A stretch of 64,000 nucleotides of DNA. It comes from Plectrocnemia conspersa. Lineage: Eukaryota > Arthropoda > Insecta > Trichoptera > Polycentropodidae. Numbering within the stretch: position 1 is the stretch's first letter; the number at the start of each line of letters is the position of its first letter. The notes beneath the pieces are model-generated. The model saw only the letters and a list, made by a program, of their open reading frames with translations, was not told where the DNA came from and did no database searches. Below are positions 10,576 through 24,119 of this stretch, in pieces. The stretch covers positions 558,001 through 622,000 of the forward strand of contig VTFK01000356.1 in assembly GCA_009617715.1 (NCBI GenBank), in the 5' to 3' direction. The translations under genes were made by a program, and so were the position numbers.

Positions 10576-13533
10576 ATGGAAGGAGGAGGAGAAAGTAGTG
10601 CGGGACCAAAGAGGAAGTGGAAGAAGAAGAAATCGCTCATTGCGACTGCTAAAAAAAGTATGGCAAAAAAAAGAATGGTGGGGCCGTGGAGCTAACATAC
10701 CCGAAGATATGTATCATTACTTGGTTGGAATATTAGAAGTTATGAAAAATGGATTTTCTTCGAGCGAAGAAAAATGTAAGATTTTTTATTTACATATTTT
10801 TGAATTTTATTTTTAGTAAAACTCGTGTACATAATTAGTTATTTATAACATATCTTACAAGATAAACTCATAAATATGATTTTCAATGATAAAATTCACT
10901 ATCTGCAATTATAATTCAAAGATTTACTTTTAACCTTTTGGCGGTATCGCTGTTCATGTACGGTAGTTGATCTTTCACTGTTTTGAAGTACCCCAGATGG
11001 TGATATATTTTCATGTATAACTTGAGATATAATAAATATAAAACATATTTATATAATATTTTCTAAAATTTGATTTAACGTAAAAGATTTTTATAAAAAA
11101 AATTTTATAAAAAAATAATACTAATAAATCGAAGAGTAAGAAATTAATAAACATAATAAAAAATATTTTATAAAAAAATGTTGAGAGCCTCTGAATTGTT
11201 ATAAAAAAATCCACAAAAATAAATTAACGAAATTTAATAATAAAAAAGTGTTAAAATATTTTTTTTTAAAATACATACTAAGAAAAGTAAAATAAATTAA
11301 AGCTAAAAACGTTGAGAATCACTTATTATTTTCTATAGTTTACTAATAATAAATAAATAATTATGGAAAAATACGTAAAATGTATACTAAAAAATTAACT
11401 ATAAATTAACTCATTATTAAAAGGTTTTAAATCAATGATATATATGTATTTTAAATAGATAATTTCTTTGCTAATGTAATTTTGCATTACAGGTAGCTTT
11501 GTTAATAACGTATTAGAAAGGACGGTGAATGAAGAAATAACACTTTCATCGAATCAATTGGGCTGTAGGATTATCGAAGAACTTTTGCCATTTTCTAACC
11601 CGGAAGACTTGGAACGCTTTATTAACGTATTTTCTGAAGAGTTACGTACAATTTGTACCGATAAATATGCCAGTTTTGTTCTGCAACAATTGATAACTGT
11701 TTGTTGCAATAGAGGAAGTATAAAGTTGTTAGAAAAAGACGACGGTGAACCATCTTCTAAGAAGAGAAAGAAAGAAAGTTCCGAGATTGTTTATTCAAAA
11801 GAGCATATTGCTAATTGTTACGCTTTTGCAATCAAAGTGTCTAAATATCTTTTGAACAATTTAGAAGATTTCGTATGGGATGTCTCTGCTAATAATATTT
11901 TAAGAACTGATATCAAATCGTTGGGTGGAGTCGTAGTGGCGCCATGTGAAAAGCCGAAGCAGAATCTATTCAAAAAGGAAGAAGACTCGAGCGAGGTGAA
12001 GCATAAACCGAAGCATTTAAATGAATTAGAATATAAAGACGTTCCTGAAGAATTTAAAGAGATAGTTGAAGAAATTGCGAATAGATTAATGATGTGGCCG
12101 CAATTTCCCGACATGCCTTACGATACTTCGACTTCAGGATTGCTGCAAGTGCTCGTTTACGCTCTAGGAAACACTAATAAGAAATTATCTAAGGCAATGT
12201 GTAAAAAATTGTTAGATGCAAGTTTCGCTCCGGATGCTTGCATGAACGTAATAACTGAAGATGAAAAGAAGGACTCTAAAGATGCAGAAAACCTCGAAGA
12301 AAACAATCAGAATACGAAGTTATCGAACTTACCTCCAGTCTTTGATTCGGAGCCGGCCGTTAGACTTTTAGAAGCTGTTTTGAAAGTTGCTAGATCGAAG
12401 ATTTATACCCAAATTTATGCAAAATGCTTCATCAATAGATTGGTGATATTAGCTTCTATGCCCGGATTGAATTTTACAGTTCAACGATTGTTTGACAATT
12501 GTATGGTTAAAGAAGAGGTACTTTATTTTGGTTTATATATCAATACTTTTAATGTAATTAAAATTAATTATGTTTACAGTTTGAACCTATGTTTGATGAA
12601 ATTAGCGACAAATTTGATAAGATATTGGTATGTGGCAACACTGGAGTGATCGCAGCAGTAGCAAAAGCATGCTTAAGACTTCAAAGCAAACAAGTTAAAT
12701 TCATACAGGTTTGTTTTAACCGAACCTATACTTACGTATCTGAGTGTTGTAGCATTCTTTTCAATCTGAATCTTATAGTACTGACGTACTGAGTGGTACA
12801 GAGATGGTTTTGAGTAGCAAAGCTAGTGTGTGTGTTGGTTTTATTTTATTTTTATAAAATTATTTTATTTTAGGCGATGGAAAATGCTCTAGAATGCACA
12901 GCGGCCGAAAACCATAAATATTTCATCCTACTCTGTGCTCGCTTGCTGCCGTTAAACAGAATAGACATGAGTAAAGTGGAAGAGCCATACTTCATCAACA
13001 TTCATGGCTCAGTTGTTTTGCAAACGATGCTTTCATTCCAAAGACCGAAGAAAGTTATCGATAGTTTATTAGCTATGAGTCAAAGAGGAATATTAAACTT
13101 ATTCTGCGACGCTAAAGGATGTCACATCGCTGATAGTCTATTTGAAGGTCAATTTGTTGGCGTTAAATCAAGAGAATATCTCACAAGAAGATTGAAGGTA
13201 TTATTATTATTTAAGGATTTAACATTAATGTTTAAAAATCTAATGTATCTTAATATTTTTACTTAGGGAACGTATCAAGAGTTAGCCATCTCTAAATACG
13301 GCTCGAGAGCGTTGGAAAAAATATTTGGAGTATCAAGCATCGAGATGAAGAAGTTAATTATGGAAGAATTATCGAACAAGAGCCAATTGCTCAACTCTAC
13401 TATGTTCGGTCAATTGATTTCGAACAATCTGAAAGTCGATCTGTATAAAAAATCATTTCAAAGTTGGAAGACAGCTATGGATAAAGAATCCAAAGTTAAA
13501 GAAGTATTCAAGGATATAATTGCTGAAAAATAA
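10576..13533 (+). CDS. Nop9: Nucleolar protein NOP9 (Pumilio-repeat RNA-binding protein)
   Basis: NOP9 binds pre-rRNA and acts in small-subunit ribosome assembly in the nucleolus. Five exons read as 10576-10775, 11493-12517, 12580-12708, 12874-13197 and 13267-13533, all with GT-AG borders and matching phases. The predicted length of about 647 aa is near the family's roughly 640. The N-terminus is Lys-rich (PKRKWKKKK), like a nucleolar signal. PUF-type helical repeats follow, with SSNQLGCRIIEELL, TDKYASFVLQQLI and SKYGSRALEKIF. The family-typical phrase DFVWDVSANNILRT lies in exon 2. Exon 1 is out of frame by one base: the ATG frame and the conserved KEWWGRGANIPEDMYHYL frame meet at an A8 run (10665-10672), and removing one base makes the full CDS divisible by three. 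Without that correction the first usable Met is at 10709. Confidence 0.88.
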
Positions 13534-14653
13534 ATGAAATGTAAATAGTGACAAATAGTTTTATTGCATCGTTAACCTATATACAACATTTTTTAATTTT
13601 ATTATCGAGTTATCGGCTAAATTTTATAACACTAACTGATCGAAAGGGTGTCTAACAATCTTTGGTATTCGATCTATTTGTATAGTTAACACAGTACCCG
13701 CAATTTATAATAGAAATGTTAAACTGACTAAAATCTCAGGTCAGATAAAAGTTTAAAATAAAATTATATAAAAACATGAACAATCTACGATAAAAAATAA
13801 CAATTGTTTCAATACAGTATATATTACATCATCGTCAAAGTTTGAGCCCCACTTCAATTTTAATTATGTGGGGATAAAACTAACACGACAATATAAAAAT
13901 ATATCTATCGTGCAATAAATAGTAAATATATTATGATTTTTAAACATAACCTTATTGACCTTAAACCATATACTTATATATTATTTAATTATTTATATTT
14001 GTAAAGATGTCAAACATGATATAAATAGAAAATCATTTGGCACATTATCAGATGCAAAAATGTGATTTCATTATTGAATTGCTAAAATCAAAAAGATTTG
14101 TAGGCATTTTGAAGAAAAAAATATTTTTTAAATAATTTTCTTTAAAACTTAAAATGGCTCACAAATCTCATTTATATTCAGTCGGTAAACTTTGGTTACT
14201 CTTCAAAGATAAATCGGTCAAACTATGGTTTGTTAACACTTGTAATAATTATGTCAAACGAATGAACACATAAGGAACTTTTAATACAATGATGTTCTAT
14301 AGATCTAAATTAATAAATTAGATTATTGACTAAAACATGATGATGCTAATACAAATAGACTAGCATGTGAAAGACTTACATTTATTTTTTTCATAATTTA
14401 AAATTAAAACTTACCGCTAAAATCACAAAAAGAGATCATTGCATGCAGCAACTGTTTAGATACATAATTATAGTATTTACAAATTGTTTCTATCGTTACT
14501 ATTTTCTCGTTTATACGCATCTATACTTTACAATTGTACTCGTTTTTTAAGAAATTGTTCCATTCGAAGGCTTCAACGCCTGGATTTCTTATGGGGTCTT
14601 GTATTGTGCACTTTATTGGTCGACAGCAGATCGACTTCCTGTTTCGAAAGGCG
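13534..14653. other. Convergent 3' regions of NOP9 and nervy
   Basis: AT-rich DNA between two genes that run toward each other. It probably holds both 3' UTRs. No ORF, repeat or RNA gene is recognisable. Minus-strand AATAAA-like words near 14380-14392 could serve nervy. Confidence 0.5.
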
Positions 14654-16308
14654 TCATTTCTTGCCACCGACGCCTCCGACTAAGCCTTGACCGCTGCTCA
14701 GATTCGCAAAAGTCAATCTTTCCGCATTCGGCACTCCAGTTACGGATAGATTCAACCTGTCTGAGCTTTGAACTCCGGAGACGGTCAGATTTAAGCGATC
14801 TTGATTAGTGGACGTCAGTAATCTTTCGGCGTTGTTCAACGACGATAGAGACAATCTGTTGTCCGTGCTCAGTGTTAATCTATCGTTGTTAGTATTGAGA
14901 CGCTCGTTGGTTGTAGAGCTGGATACTGGTGTTGCAGATCTTGTCGTTTGTGCAGATTTAGGCTGCTGAGTCGGCGGTGAGGTTACAGCTAATAAAGCTG
15001 AAGACGGAGGCTTCTGATCGCGTCCGCAGCAAACCTAAAACAGATAATTTGTATCAATACATATTAATAATATGTATAACTTTTCATCTATAATATATTA
15101 TTACTTGATGATGATTCTCCCAATCTTTGTGTTGACAGAATGCACCGCAGTATCGTGCTACGTTGCAACCACTGCAAGTCTCTTGAGCTTTTCGTCCACA
15201 GTTCCAACAGGACTATCGAGAGATATGTAATATATTATTATCTCAATAACACTATAGTTAATTAATAATGCAATAGTTACATTATGATGATCTGGCGGAG
15301 GTGGCGATTGACTAGCTGCTCTTCTAGACGTCGGTAATCTCAACAGGCGTTCAAGACGAGCTCTCTCAGCGGCTGCCGCTCTTTGAAGTTCGGCAACTGC
15401 TTGTCTTTTGACCTATAATGCAAGAATTGAGACATGAAATATACTTTTATTAATTAAATTGCAAAGATGATTAAAATTATCTTTGGTTCTTATTAGTAAT
15501 AATTATTTGGATAAGTAATAAATTTACTACTATCTGAATTCTAGAGAAATATGAAGAACCACATTGAATTTGCAGTTAGAGGCCGAGCGATGTGATTTAT
15601 TCATTCGTTAGAGTTTAATAATATATTAACCTGATTTACAGAATCTTCAGCTCTCCTCCTCAACTCTGAAACACGTTCTTCAGTTTGCCTTACGGTACTC
15701 GCCATAATTTCACTTGCAGTTCTTTTCATTTCGACGCCTTCTGGAGAATATCCTTCTGCAGTATTTCCTGTAAAAATAAATATTTAAGATTCTGGCTAAA
15801 TGATCGAGTAAATCTGAGGTTCTTTACGTTATAAAGTAAGTTTGAAAAAAATAATATAAGTTTGAAATCAATCATACCTCTTTGCTGGAGAATAGCAAGA
15901 GCTCGCTTAGTCTTCTCGACCATGGACAGTATGCAATTGAGCATTGTATTGATGTTCTTCCATTCTTCGTCGTTCTTAGCCGTGGCCATGGAATTTAGGC
16001 TCATGTTGGCTGTCTGTCCTCGCTGGTCCAAGCTGCCCATGTTTCCTCCGAGGCTATCCCTGGTGCCTGAATCTCTTCTGAGATCAAAATTGGACGACAT
16101 TCCATCAGCTTGAGCGCCTCCATGAAACCCTATGTGGTAAGGATGCGGGTATTCGAATAGATGCGAGTGAGTCTGAAGGGGAAATAATAGGGGAGAAGGG
16201 TTCACGAGCAAGCCTGATGGATGAGGCCTCTTTGGTTGCGGTTGGTAGTCTCCGGAGTCTATGGGATGGTGTGATCCGTTCGTCTGAGGCAGCGGACCGT
16301 CGTAGAAT
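14654..16308 (-). CDS. nvy: nervy (MTG/ETO-family co-repressor), NHR2-NHR3-MYND and C-terminal exons
   Basis: These are the last five exons of Nervy, the insect MTG8/ETO co-repressor that bridges DNA-bound factors to repressors; in flies it also has roles in sensory-organ and axon development. Exons are 16308-15878, 15767-15631, 15412-15281, 15212-15105 and 15034-14654, with every junction in phase. The first holds NHR2, the oligomerisation helix ([20 protein letters not shown]). The next two hold NHR3 ([20 protein letters not shown]). The fourth holds the MYND zinc finger ([20 protein letters not shown], then [14 protein letters not shown]), whose final Cys is supplied by the last exon. The C-terminus carries repeated (D/E)RLxLS phrases and ends GGKK. 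The TGA stop is at 14656-14654. The in-window protein is about 589 aa; the N-terminus is missing. Confidence 0.93.
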
Positions 16309-16467
16309 CTGAAACGAATTATTTGTATTGTTAATACTTTTATTTTAGATAAAGTTACAAAATGGTATTGTTATTAATAAATGTAATGCTAAATATATAT
16401 TTTTTATGTTTAGATTGCATAATAATATAAAAAATAGCATTTATTAATGAATTAAGAATTGCAATAC

Positions 16468-16847
16468 TTAACCCTTTAATTGCTGAACCTTATATATGTT
16501 CGGAAAAATGTTATTTTCTCATAAAGCAAATACCATACACTATACAACCCATTAAAGTTGTGTAATATGTTTTTCAAAGATATTGTAGAATTTGGCTATT
16601 TTTGCTAAGGTGACAAAATTTTTAAAATATCAAAAAAGGACACTAAAAATAAAAAGGCCATCTCGGTAGTTTTTATTCATGGTGGATAAATTGCAGAGGG
16701 AGCTAAAAAAATGTTATTTCGGAAATTATTGTTCAAGAGGGACAAAAGGAGAACAAAATTTTTGAGGAGAACAATCCTCTTAAAACACCCTATTTTAGCC
16801 AAAGTAGTAAAAGCAGATATATTGAATTTCGGCAATTAAAAGGTTAA
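16468..16847. mobile_element. TTAA-flanked MITE (piggyBac-like)
   Basis: TTAA (16468-16471) is followed by CCCTTTAATTGCTGAA. At the other end TTCGGCAATTAAAAGG is followed by TTAA (16844-16847). The arms are inverted copies and the 372-bp interior has no coding capacity. A TTAA duplication with CCCTTT-type ends is characteristic of piggyBac-derived MITEs. Confidence 0.8.
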
Positions 16848-17110
16848 TCAATTGATTCATCTAGCGATATAGATTATATTTGCGTGTATAAAATCAAGAA
16901 ACACTGTATACATATTATTAAAATTAGACATCTTATTTTTTTAAAGTAACAATTTGAAATTAATATGAAATACTTTTTAAAAATCTATCTTGTACGTCAG
17001 AATTTTTCATGTTTTTTTGGTGAAAGTATTATGTTAATTTATAATAAAGAAGTACAACAAACGCTATACATCCTTAATAAAATAGATTGAGTAACTTAAT
17101 CATGCAATTT

Positions 17111-17740
17111 TTAACCCTTTCCGTGCCGCAGTATTTTATGTCGATAGTAGTACATGCCGCATATTTTTTAAGGCAAGAAAAAACATAATAAAGATTGAAT
17201 TCATGAACATAATTATATTTTACTCATATTTACACAAATCTCCATTTCAGAATAATAGAGCGTTTGCATATTGACGATTTTTTTTGTTATTCTGAGAACT
17301 ATTTTGCCAATCCTAATGCCATATGTGAATAAATGATAAATTTGGCGTGATTTTGAACCACACTATTTTTTTCTTTATGCTCAGTGATATATATATTAAG
17401 AAAAATATTTATCGAATATATTATTGGTCTGCGACAAAGTTAGGAACGACACCCACGTTCTGGCGGCATTCATGTCGTCGTTCGTATGCGGACACCGGCG
17501 TCTTCACGGCATTAAAACGGTTATTATATGTATAGTTATCATAGAAAAATTGCTTAAATTATGTAGACATTGCTTAAATTATGTAGACATTTTAGAATAT
17601 TTTTATTTTTTAACCTTTGAAGTGCAGAACTAATTTTCATAAAAAGTCACGTCAATTATACAGTAAATAATTAATTAAATTTTTTTTTATATGTTTATAT
17701 AAAAAAACTAGTTAAAATGGTTAACCCTTTATATGCTAGG
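17111..17740. repeat. Cluster of TTAACC(C)TTT termini
   Basis: TTAACCCTTT or TTAACCTTT occurs in the plus orientation at 17111, 17610 and 17721, each followed by a different G/C-containing word. They resemble single ends of the same class of TTAA element as 16468-16847, but I cannot pair them. Another such end lies at about 35158. Confidence 0.45.
17551..17590. repeat. Exact 20-bp tandem duplication
   Basis: The 20-mer tgcttaaattatgtagacat occurs twice back to back with no mismatch. Confidence 0.95.
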
Positions 17741-17780
17741 TGCGAATAAATCCAAATCACTAATACAAAAAACAGCGTAA

Positions 17781-18235
17781 TGTGGCGTAAAAACCGCTAT
17801 TCCTTGCATTAATGTGTATCTTGCAATAACACTTATTCAAAGCGTGAACTTATTTCGTTGCTCGAATATGCAAGCGATGCAATTGGACAACCAATTTTTG
17901 CATCTCTGATTCGATACAGACGACTCGAATCAAGAGTATAAAAAATCGGACACTTTGTCATATCAGCAAACGATCAAGCGATTCCAGACGAGAGAGTCAG
18001 ACTTAATCACACGATTTGAGACGATAGACAACCAGACCGAGAACGAGAACAAATAACAAACACGAGAGACTTTAGTGGATCATCCAGAGGATATCACTTC
18101 TCCATCAGTGCTCAGTCTACATGATATTTTCCACTCGACACTATTTTTTTTGGTAAATTGTACAACTTAACCGAATAAACTATTACCAGCCGGGCTGCAA
18201 AATCACACATCTTCGACTTCAAAACGCTGAATTAT
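17781..18235. mobile_element. LTR-like dispersed repeat, copy 1
   Basis: It starts TGTGGCG, has a TATA-like gagtataaaaaatcgg near 17935-17950 and ends with an AATAAAC-type signal and a gccgggctgc block, a layout like a solo LTR. Related but diverged sequence lies at 37997-38650 and 41545-42236. No internal retroelement coding region is attached. The assignment is an inference. Confidence 0.35.
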
Positions 18236-18485
18236 AATATAAGTTTGTAATGGTTACTTAACTTAAAGTAAATTGATAATAAGTTATAATTGTATCAAGT
18301 GGAGAAGTACAGAAAATCTCATTGAAATGCTTATTAGTTTTTATTAAGAGCTATAAGAGCCGCATCCGGCACATGAGCCACACTTTCTTGACATTAGACA
18401 TTAGTTTAGATACTATTTTGCAACGAACAATACAAATATTTTAAGTTAAAATTATTTAAGAAAATATTTCTATCGCCGCCTAATA

Positions 18486-18735
18486 GTCACAGAGACAGCG
18501 ATGCTGTGGTATTCGGGGGCCCTTCGCCTCTGGCCGGTGGCCGATGACATGTCAGCCGAACGAAATAAATTGTTTTGTCAATTGGCGGCTTCGGCCTGCG
18601 TGTATGATTTTGATAGGTGCTTTTAATCAAACATGACAAAGAGGTCACCCCCCGCGGCCGATAAAGCGGGCTCCAAAGCAGAGGCCCGCTTTGTGCCCGT
18701 GGACACGAGCTAATTGCGCCCCCCGACCACTCTAA
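18486..18735. other. GC-richer block inside the nervy intron
   Basis: Roughly 250 bp of mixed-composition DNA in an AT-rich intron, with words such as tgtcaattggcgg, gataggtgcttttaatc, cccgcggccg and gataaagcgggctcc. No splice-bounded ORF matches a family I know. It is a candidate conserved regulatory element; conservation cannot be judged from one sequence. Confidence 0.3.
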
Positions 18736-21700
18736 AAATATTATATTACTAGATATGTTTATGCGTAGGCGTGTACTTAATAATAATAATAATAAATTAT
18801 TAAAAAATAGGCAAGCAAGTAATAAAATATACAATTTGCAATTCGAAAATAAATATGCTTCAATTTATTTTAATGTATCTGTGAAACATAAGATAAATTA
18901 TTTATCACCACTAAATATGAAATAGAGATGTAAATTTGGGCTCAATAGGAAAAGGTCATAGAGGCAGATACTATCTTAAAAAAAAAACACTAGGGTGCTG
19001 ATATCGACATCTGTTGCTTCAAATTAAATCTTGCGATAACAATGTACGAAGAAAATAGTAGGTTAAGCCAATATTGTTACAAAAACCTTATATTATATAA
19101 AAACAATCAAGAACACGTTTCTCTAAAATGAGTTGCAAGATTAAGCTTAGTGTGTTTTTTTTTAATACAGTGAAATGGATCGAAAATGAATACAATATGT
19201 AAAAAACATGTTTATCCGGACTTCATTTTAGAAGCTAAATATATCATTTGTTATGTAAGAATGTGTTAAACTACGGTCCAACGCATAATAAGGTACCTGA
19301 CTGTTGTCGAATGAGAAAGCTTGGGATTAGAAAAGGTTTTTTTCCGAATTGTTTTACAACCATATTTTAAATTATTCATCAGTCGAATGTCCTTTGTCTT
19401 TACGCAAGGCTATGTATCCTATGTATCGACGTATGTACAATATTGTTGTGGCCATTGGAATTTCCGAAAAGTGAGGTCGCTTAACGCGCTCGTTGTGCGG
19501 ACATTTGCGGACGACACTTAATCAAAATTCGTCGGGTGGCCGGCCGGCGTTATTGTGCCGATATTACATCTCGTTGGCAGCGGACCTACGACCAATAGGT
19601 CGCCACCTCATTGTTCCTATGTCAATGTTCAAACACACACACAAACATACAGGCGATTTTGCAAAATCTCATATAATTAATTTCTCTCCTATATACAACA
19701 GAAAATAACAAAACCATGACCATCACATCTCTCCAAAATCATAACCAACTAACACAAACATTAGAATTCAGTAAGTAGCAAAAGTAATCAAACTTTAATT
19801 ATAGAAAAACGGATCATTAAAGGATTTTATTATTTCTTTAAACATTATGTTTGAACAGCAATCGGGATTCAGAGAAAAACATTCCACTGAGACTGCACTA
19901 CAAGTACAGTGATAAATGATTGTTGGTCAAATATTAACAAAATCATTGGAGCATTGGATTTATTTTGCTGTAACCAAACTTCTTCAGATAAATAACCAAT
20001 TGTATCACAATCATTGTCACGCGATCGTTGTGAAAGATAGTATCCGCAAATATCAATAGATAAAAAAATACGTTTTATTAGCATTTATACGGTTTGATTG
20101 AAATTAACCTCAATCATACGTACTAAGTATATATATTACATGTTGACGTTTAAAACGTACCTAGTTTAGTCAAATCTAACGTGTATGTGCATTAAATGGG
20201 AAGCAATGATAATGTTTATGTATTATAAAAAAAACTCACTTTTCGGCCTTAGAGCCCGTCAACAAGAATTCAAAATTTAAAGATTTCATTATGATTGTTT
20301 ATCTAGTTTAATTAATGTATTCTTCTAATCCTCTACACAGTATGTATATATTTAATTTTCATAGTTATAACACACCTAGTTAATTTGCAATCCGATTATT
20401 TATATTCAGTCAAATGACGAATTAATGAAAATTATGGTCGCATAGCAAAAAAATTTTATTACTAAATAATAATTATTTAAAACTGTTGTCACGTTACTGT
20501 CGGCCATCTTGTTTTATATTTGAATGCTTATTTTTCATTGGTCGAAACAACAGAACGCATTACCAGTGCCTCGGAAAGCAATGAAGCAAATTAAATTTTT
20601 TTTTTATTATTATTTATTATTAAAATTAAATATGTTTCCTTTGTTTATGTGTATTATTATACACCGTTCATACAAAGCGATACGATTTAAAAGTAGAAAA
20701 TTGAGCATATAATGTTTAATTTTAAAGAACACAAAAAAATAGTTATTAAATATTATATTGAAATTAAAATAAAACGACTTATTGTGTTTCTTAAGATTAT
20801 TCTATAATTTAAATATTTGCAATAATAAAAAGTATGTTATTAATGTAAATTGAACGATTCTTGTGAATGGCGTGCGTTCGATCGCATACTAATTAACCGC
20901 TAAAATAATCCCACAACGTCATTGTTCACCAGTTGACAATGTTTGTTCGTAAAAAATTGCATATTTTTTACTTTCAATATGTTTATATACATATTTTTAA
21001 TTAAATATATATTACATTCGTCGTCCTTGTCTCCTTATAAAAGTTTCGGGAGCATCCGGGCTAATGCGGGCGCCCAGAGAATTAGACGGAGACTATCTTA
21101 TTTTTTTAGATTAACAAATAATTAGGGGTTTTGTTGTAAATTCAGCAATTATACTAGGTAGATCGTTTCGGTTTTGAATGTATATTGATATAATCTCAAT
21201 ATGCGTATAGTATGTGGTCTGATTGAAACGTCAGAACGTCCGAACCAGTCGCTCAATGTGATTCGGAATGGTCAGGTTAATTCCATTGAATGACGGTAGC
21301 AGTGATGATGTAGTCTAGACTTTTTGAATAACACATTTATGCAAATAAATATATGGGCATGTATATTATATAATATATTTTCCAGAATTATGAAAAAATA
21401 CTTTTGAGTTGCTAGTTCGGTTTTGCCACAATATACAATTGAAACTGATCTTGACTTGACTTCTTCACATTTATAAATTTAACAACTGTAAATAGATGCA
21501 TAGGAATCAAATAATAACGAAAGTAAAAAGGAGCAGAACGTTAACCATATTTATTTTATTTGCACCATTGTTTTTCAAATAAGTTCTGCTTCAGAAATAG
21601 TGATATTGTATTTGCTTCAGCGTTCAATAATCTCATATAAAGTGTAAGATCTAGCTTAGGTCACATGCAGAAAAATATGGATAGTGTGAACTAGAATATG

Positions 21701-23409
21701 CACATTTTGTGCTTCCTAATAATTTTCAGAAATTCTGATGTGATCTTACGGCTTCAGAGTATTTGTCAATAAGCTTAAATTATTCAATTTTAATTGTAAA
21801 ATATTATTCATGGAGAAATATGAGCAATGAAAGAGCACATCTTTGTGAATATGAAATCGGGGGTCATTAACAAATTATTATTTTTCATGTATAAATATGT
21901 TTTTCAAACACATTTCTATACAATTGATAAAAATACCGATAATGTCAAAAATAATTAAAAAACAATAATAAAAATACAAGAGCAATTTAATTTTAAATAG
22001 TTTAATGACATTTGGCCTATAATATATAATGTACAAAAGGTCAATAGATACAAATCAGTTGACATATGTCAATTATTTATTTTGAGTTAGACATTGAAAC
22101 ATGCGAGGCATTATCTAATGACGTGAAAAATATTTTTTGATTTTTTTCAGTATGTAAATTAATTATTTATTATTTTTATTATAACTCACTGTCAAGAACA
22201 AAAATGACCAAAGAAATGACAGTTTAGCTTATAGATTTCGTAAAATAATGTTAGAAATATCGCTCATATGTGTGTGTACACCCAAGCTCAGATTTCTTCT
22301 AACGATATTATATTTTAATACGATATAGCACGTATATGTATGTGTTTGCCTAAAATGGTACACTTTTTTGCGCTCAAAGTCTGCGTTAAAGTCTGAAGTT
22401 GTTCAAATGTGAGTGTCAGAGAAGTGTTCCAGTATGACCCTATCCATAGGAGATTTAATTTTTCGCCCCTTTCGGTGGAACGACCAATTATAATACATAA
22501 AAGCTAGTTGGCTGTAAAAGCTAATTACGAATTAAAATTTGAATGTCAATTTTAAATGCCCGTTGCGTTTGCAATGGATACTTTTAATGTTTCTGCTTCG
22601 TGGCTGGTACTTTGATTAATTATGCAAAAAGTTTTCTCAGGGTGGTGTTCCATTTTAACAGAGAAGTTTCTTTTTTAGTCTTAGATGGTTAAAACCCGTA
22701 TGTATATAATATGCCGAAGCTAGTTTTGTCACCGATATTTATGATTCAATAGCATATTTGGATTCTTACGCCTGAAATTTTTTCTAAAAACTTTTTACTC
22801 ATTTTTAGACTCTCCGTTAAATGAGTGTTAAATGCAATTATCATATATAATATAAAACCGTATACGATAAATCATTATATATAAAACCGTTTAATGTTTT
22901 ACTTCCCTAGTCATTTTCTAATTTGTATTACATACATATTAAAATGGCATTTTTTATTACTTTTTTTTCTAAAGTTAACATAATTTCGTTAGAACTGTAA
23001 CAGAGTGGTCAAACCTGTTTTGGAAAATTAAGAAAAAAATCATTTAAGAATTAAGATTTTAGTAATATTGAGTTTTTTTATATACATACATGATATTCTC
23101 TATGCGTTGAAATAACTCATTATTTTTTATTACTTAATATGCACGACCTATCTTAATTTGATTTTATCATATATTCATCCGCAAGTCTTGGATAATCTAG
23201 GTGAACCAAATCTGTAATGATCGATCAGAATTATAATTATATAATAATACAAATAACAAAGGTATTAGTCACTGATACTATTGGTCTATAGTGCAGGTTT
23301 AAGTTGAAATTATAATTACTAAATATTTAGCAATTTATTTTTCCATGATATATTTAAATTATCCATTCAACTTTTCCACGAAGAAACAATCGCAATAAAA
23401 CGATAAGAA

Positions 23410-23680
23410 AATTTCAGCAAGGTTTCACCGGCACACATTTTCCTCCACACAACAAACGAATTTTCTCGCGACTACACAACCACCGCAGCCAGCACCAGGC
23501 TGCGAAACTCGAAAAAATGTACCCCCGAACCGGTGTCAGGAAGGGATCAAAAGCGTCTGGAGGAGACAGGACCTTCAACTCCCCCGTTTCAGTGCTCTTG
23601 ACACGCGGTAATGAAGCCAGGCCTGGCGCGGCTGACAAATTGACTCGGCAATTCGGCATTATCGCCAAAACGTAAAACGT
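23410..23680. other. GC-richer block inside the nervy intron
   Basis: About 270 bp with clear compositional contrast to the flanks. The minus-strand open frame through it shows no recognisable domain and lacks convincing splice sites. It could be a regulatory element or an old insertion. Confidence 0.3.
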
Positions 23681-24119
23681 AAAACGTAACAACGTACTAC
23701 GTTTTTTGACACGCGCCACAGTGAAATTGTGCGGGTATAGATGAACATATAAGAGTCTTTACTGTGTTCTCTATATCTTGAACGACCGGTTTTATGCATA
23801 GAGATTACAGCAATGAATGATGAATTATAAATATTATTTTCCACGATTATTACCATATTAACATGGCCTTAAAAACAGTGATTCCCACTACTATTAATTA
23901 AATTAGTCACCTTCTTTTAAATCGGTTCATCAGTACCGTCATAATCATTTTTAACTAGCGATTTCTAAAAAGACTAGTCCCATTTGTAGCATTCTTTATC
24001 TGCACAAGTCAAATAGATTACTCATAGATGCTTTTAAATTCCTCATATGTCTACAAAATATTAAGAACACAAGTCGGATGTTAGTATTGTTAAAAATTTA
24101 AAAAAATAGTTGGCCAAGA

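Noticed and set aside
11818..12114. Minus-strand 98-codon frame
   Set aside because: Shadow of NOP9 exon 2, whose family match is clear.
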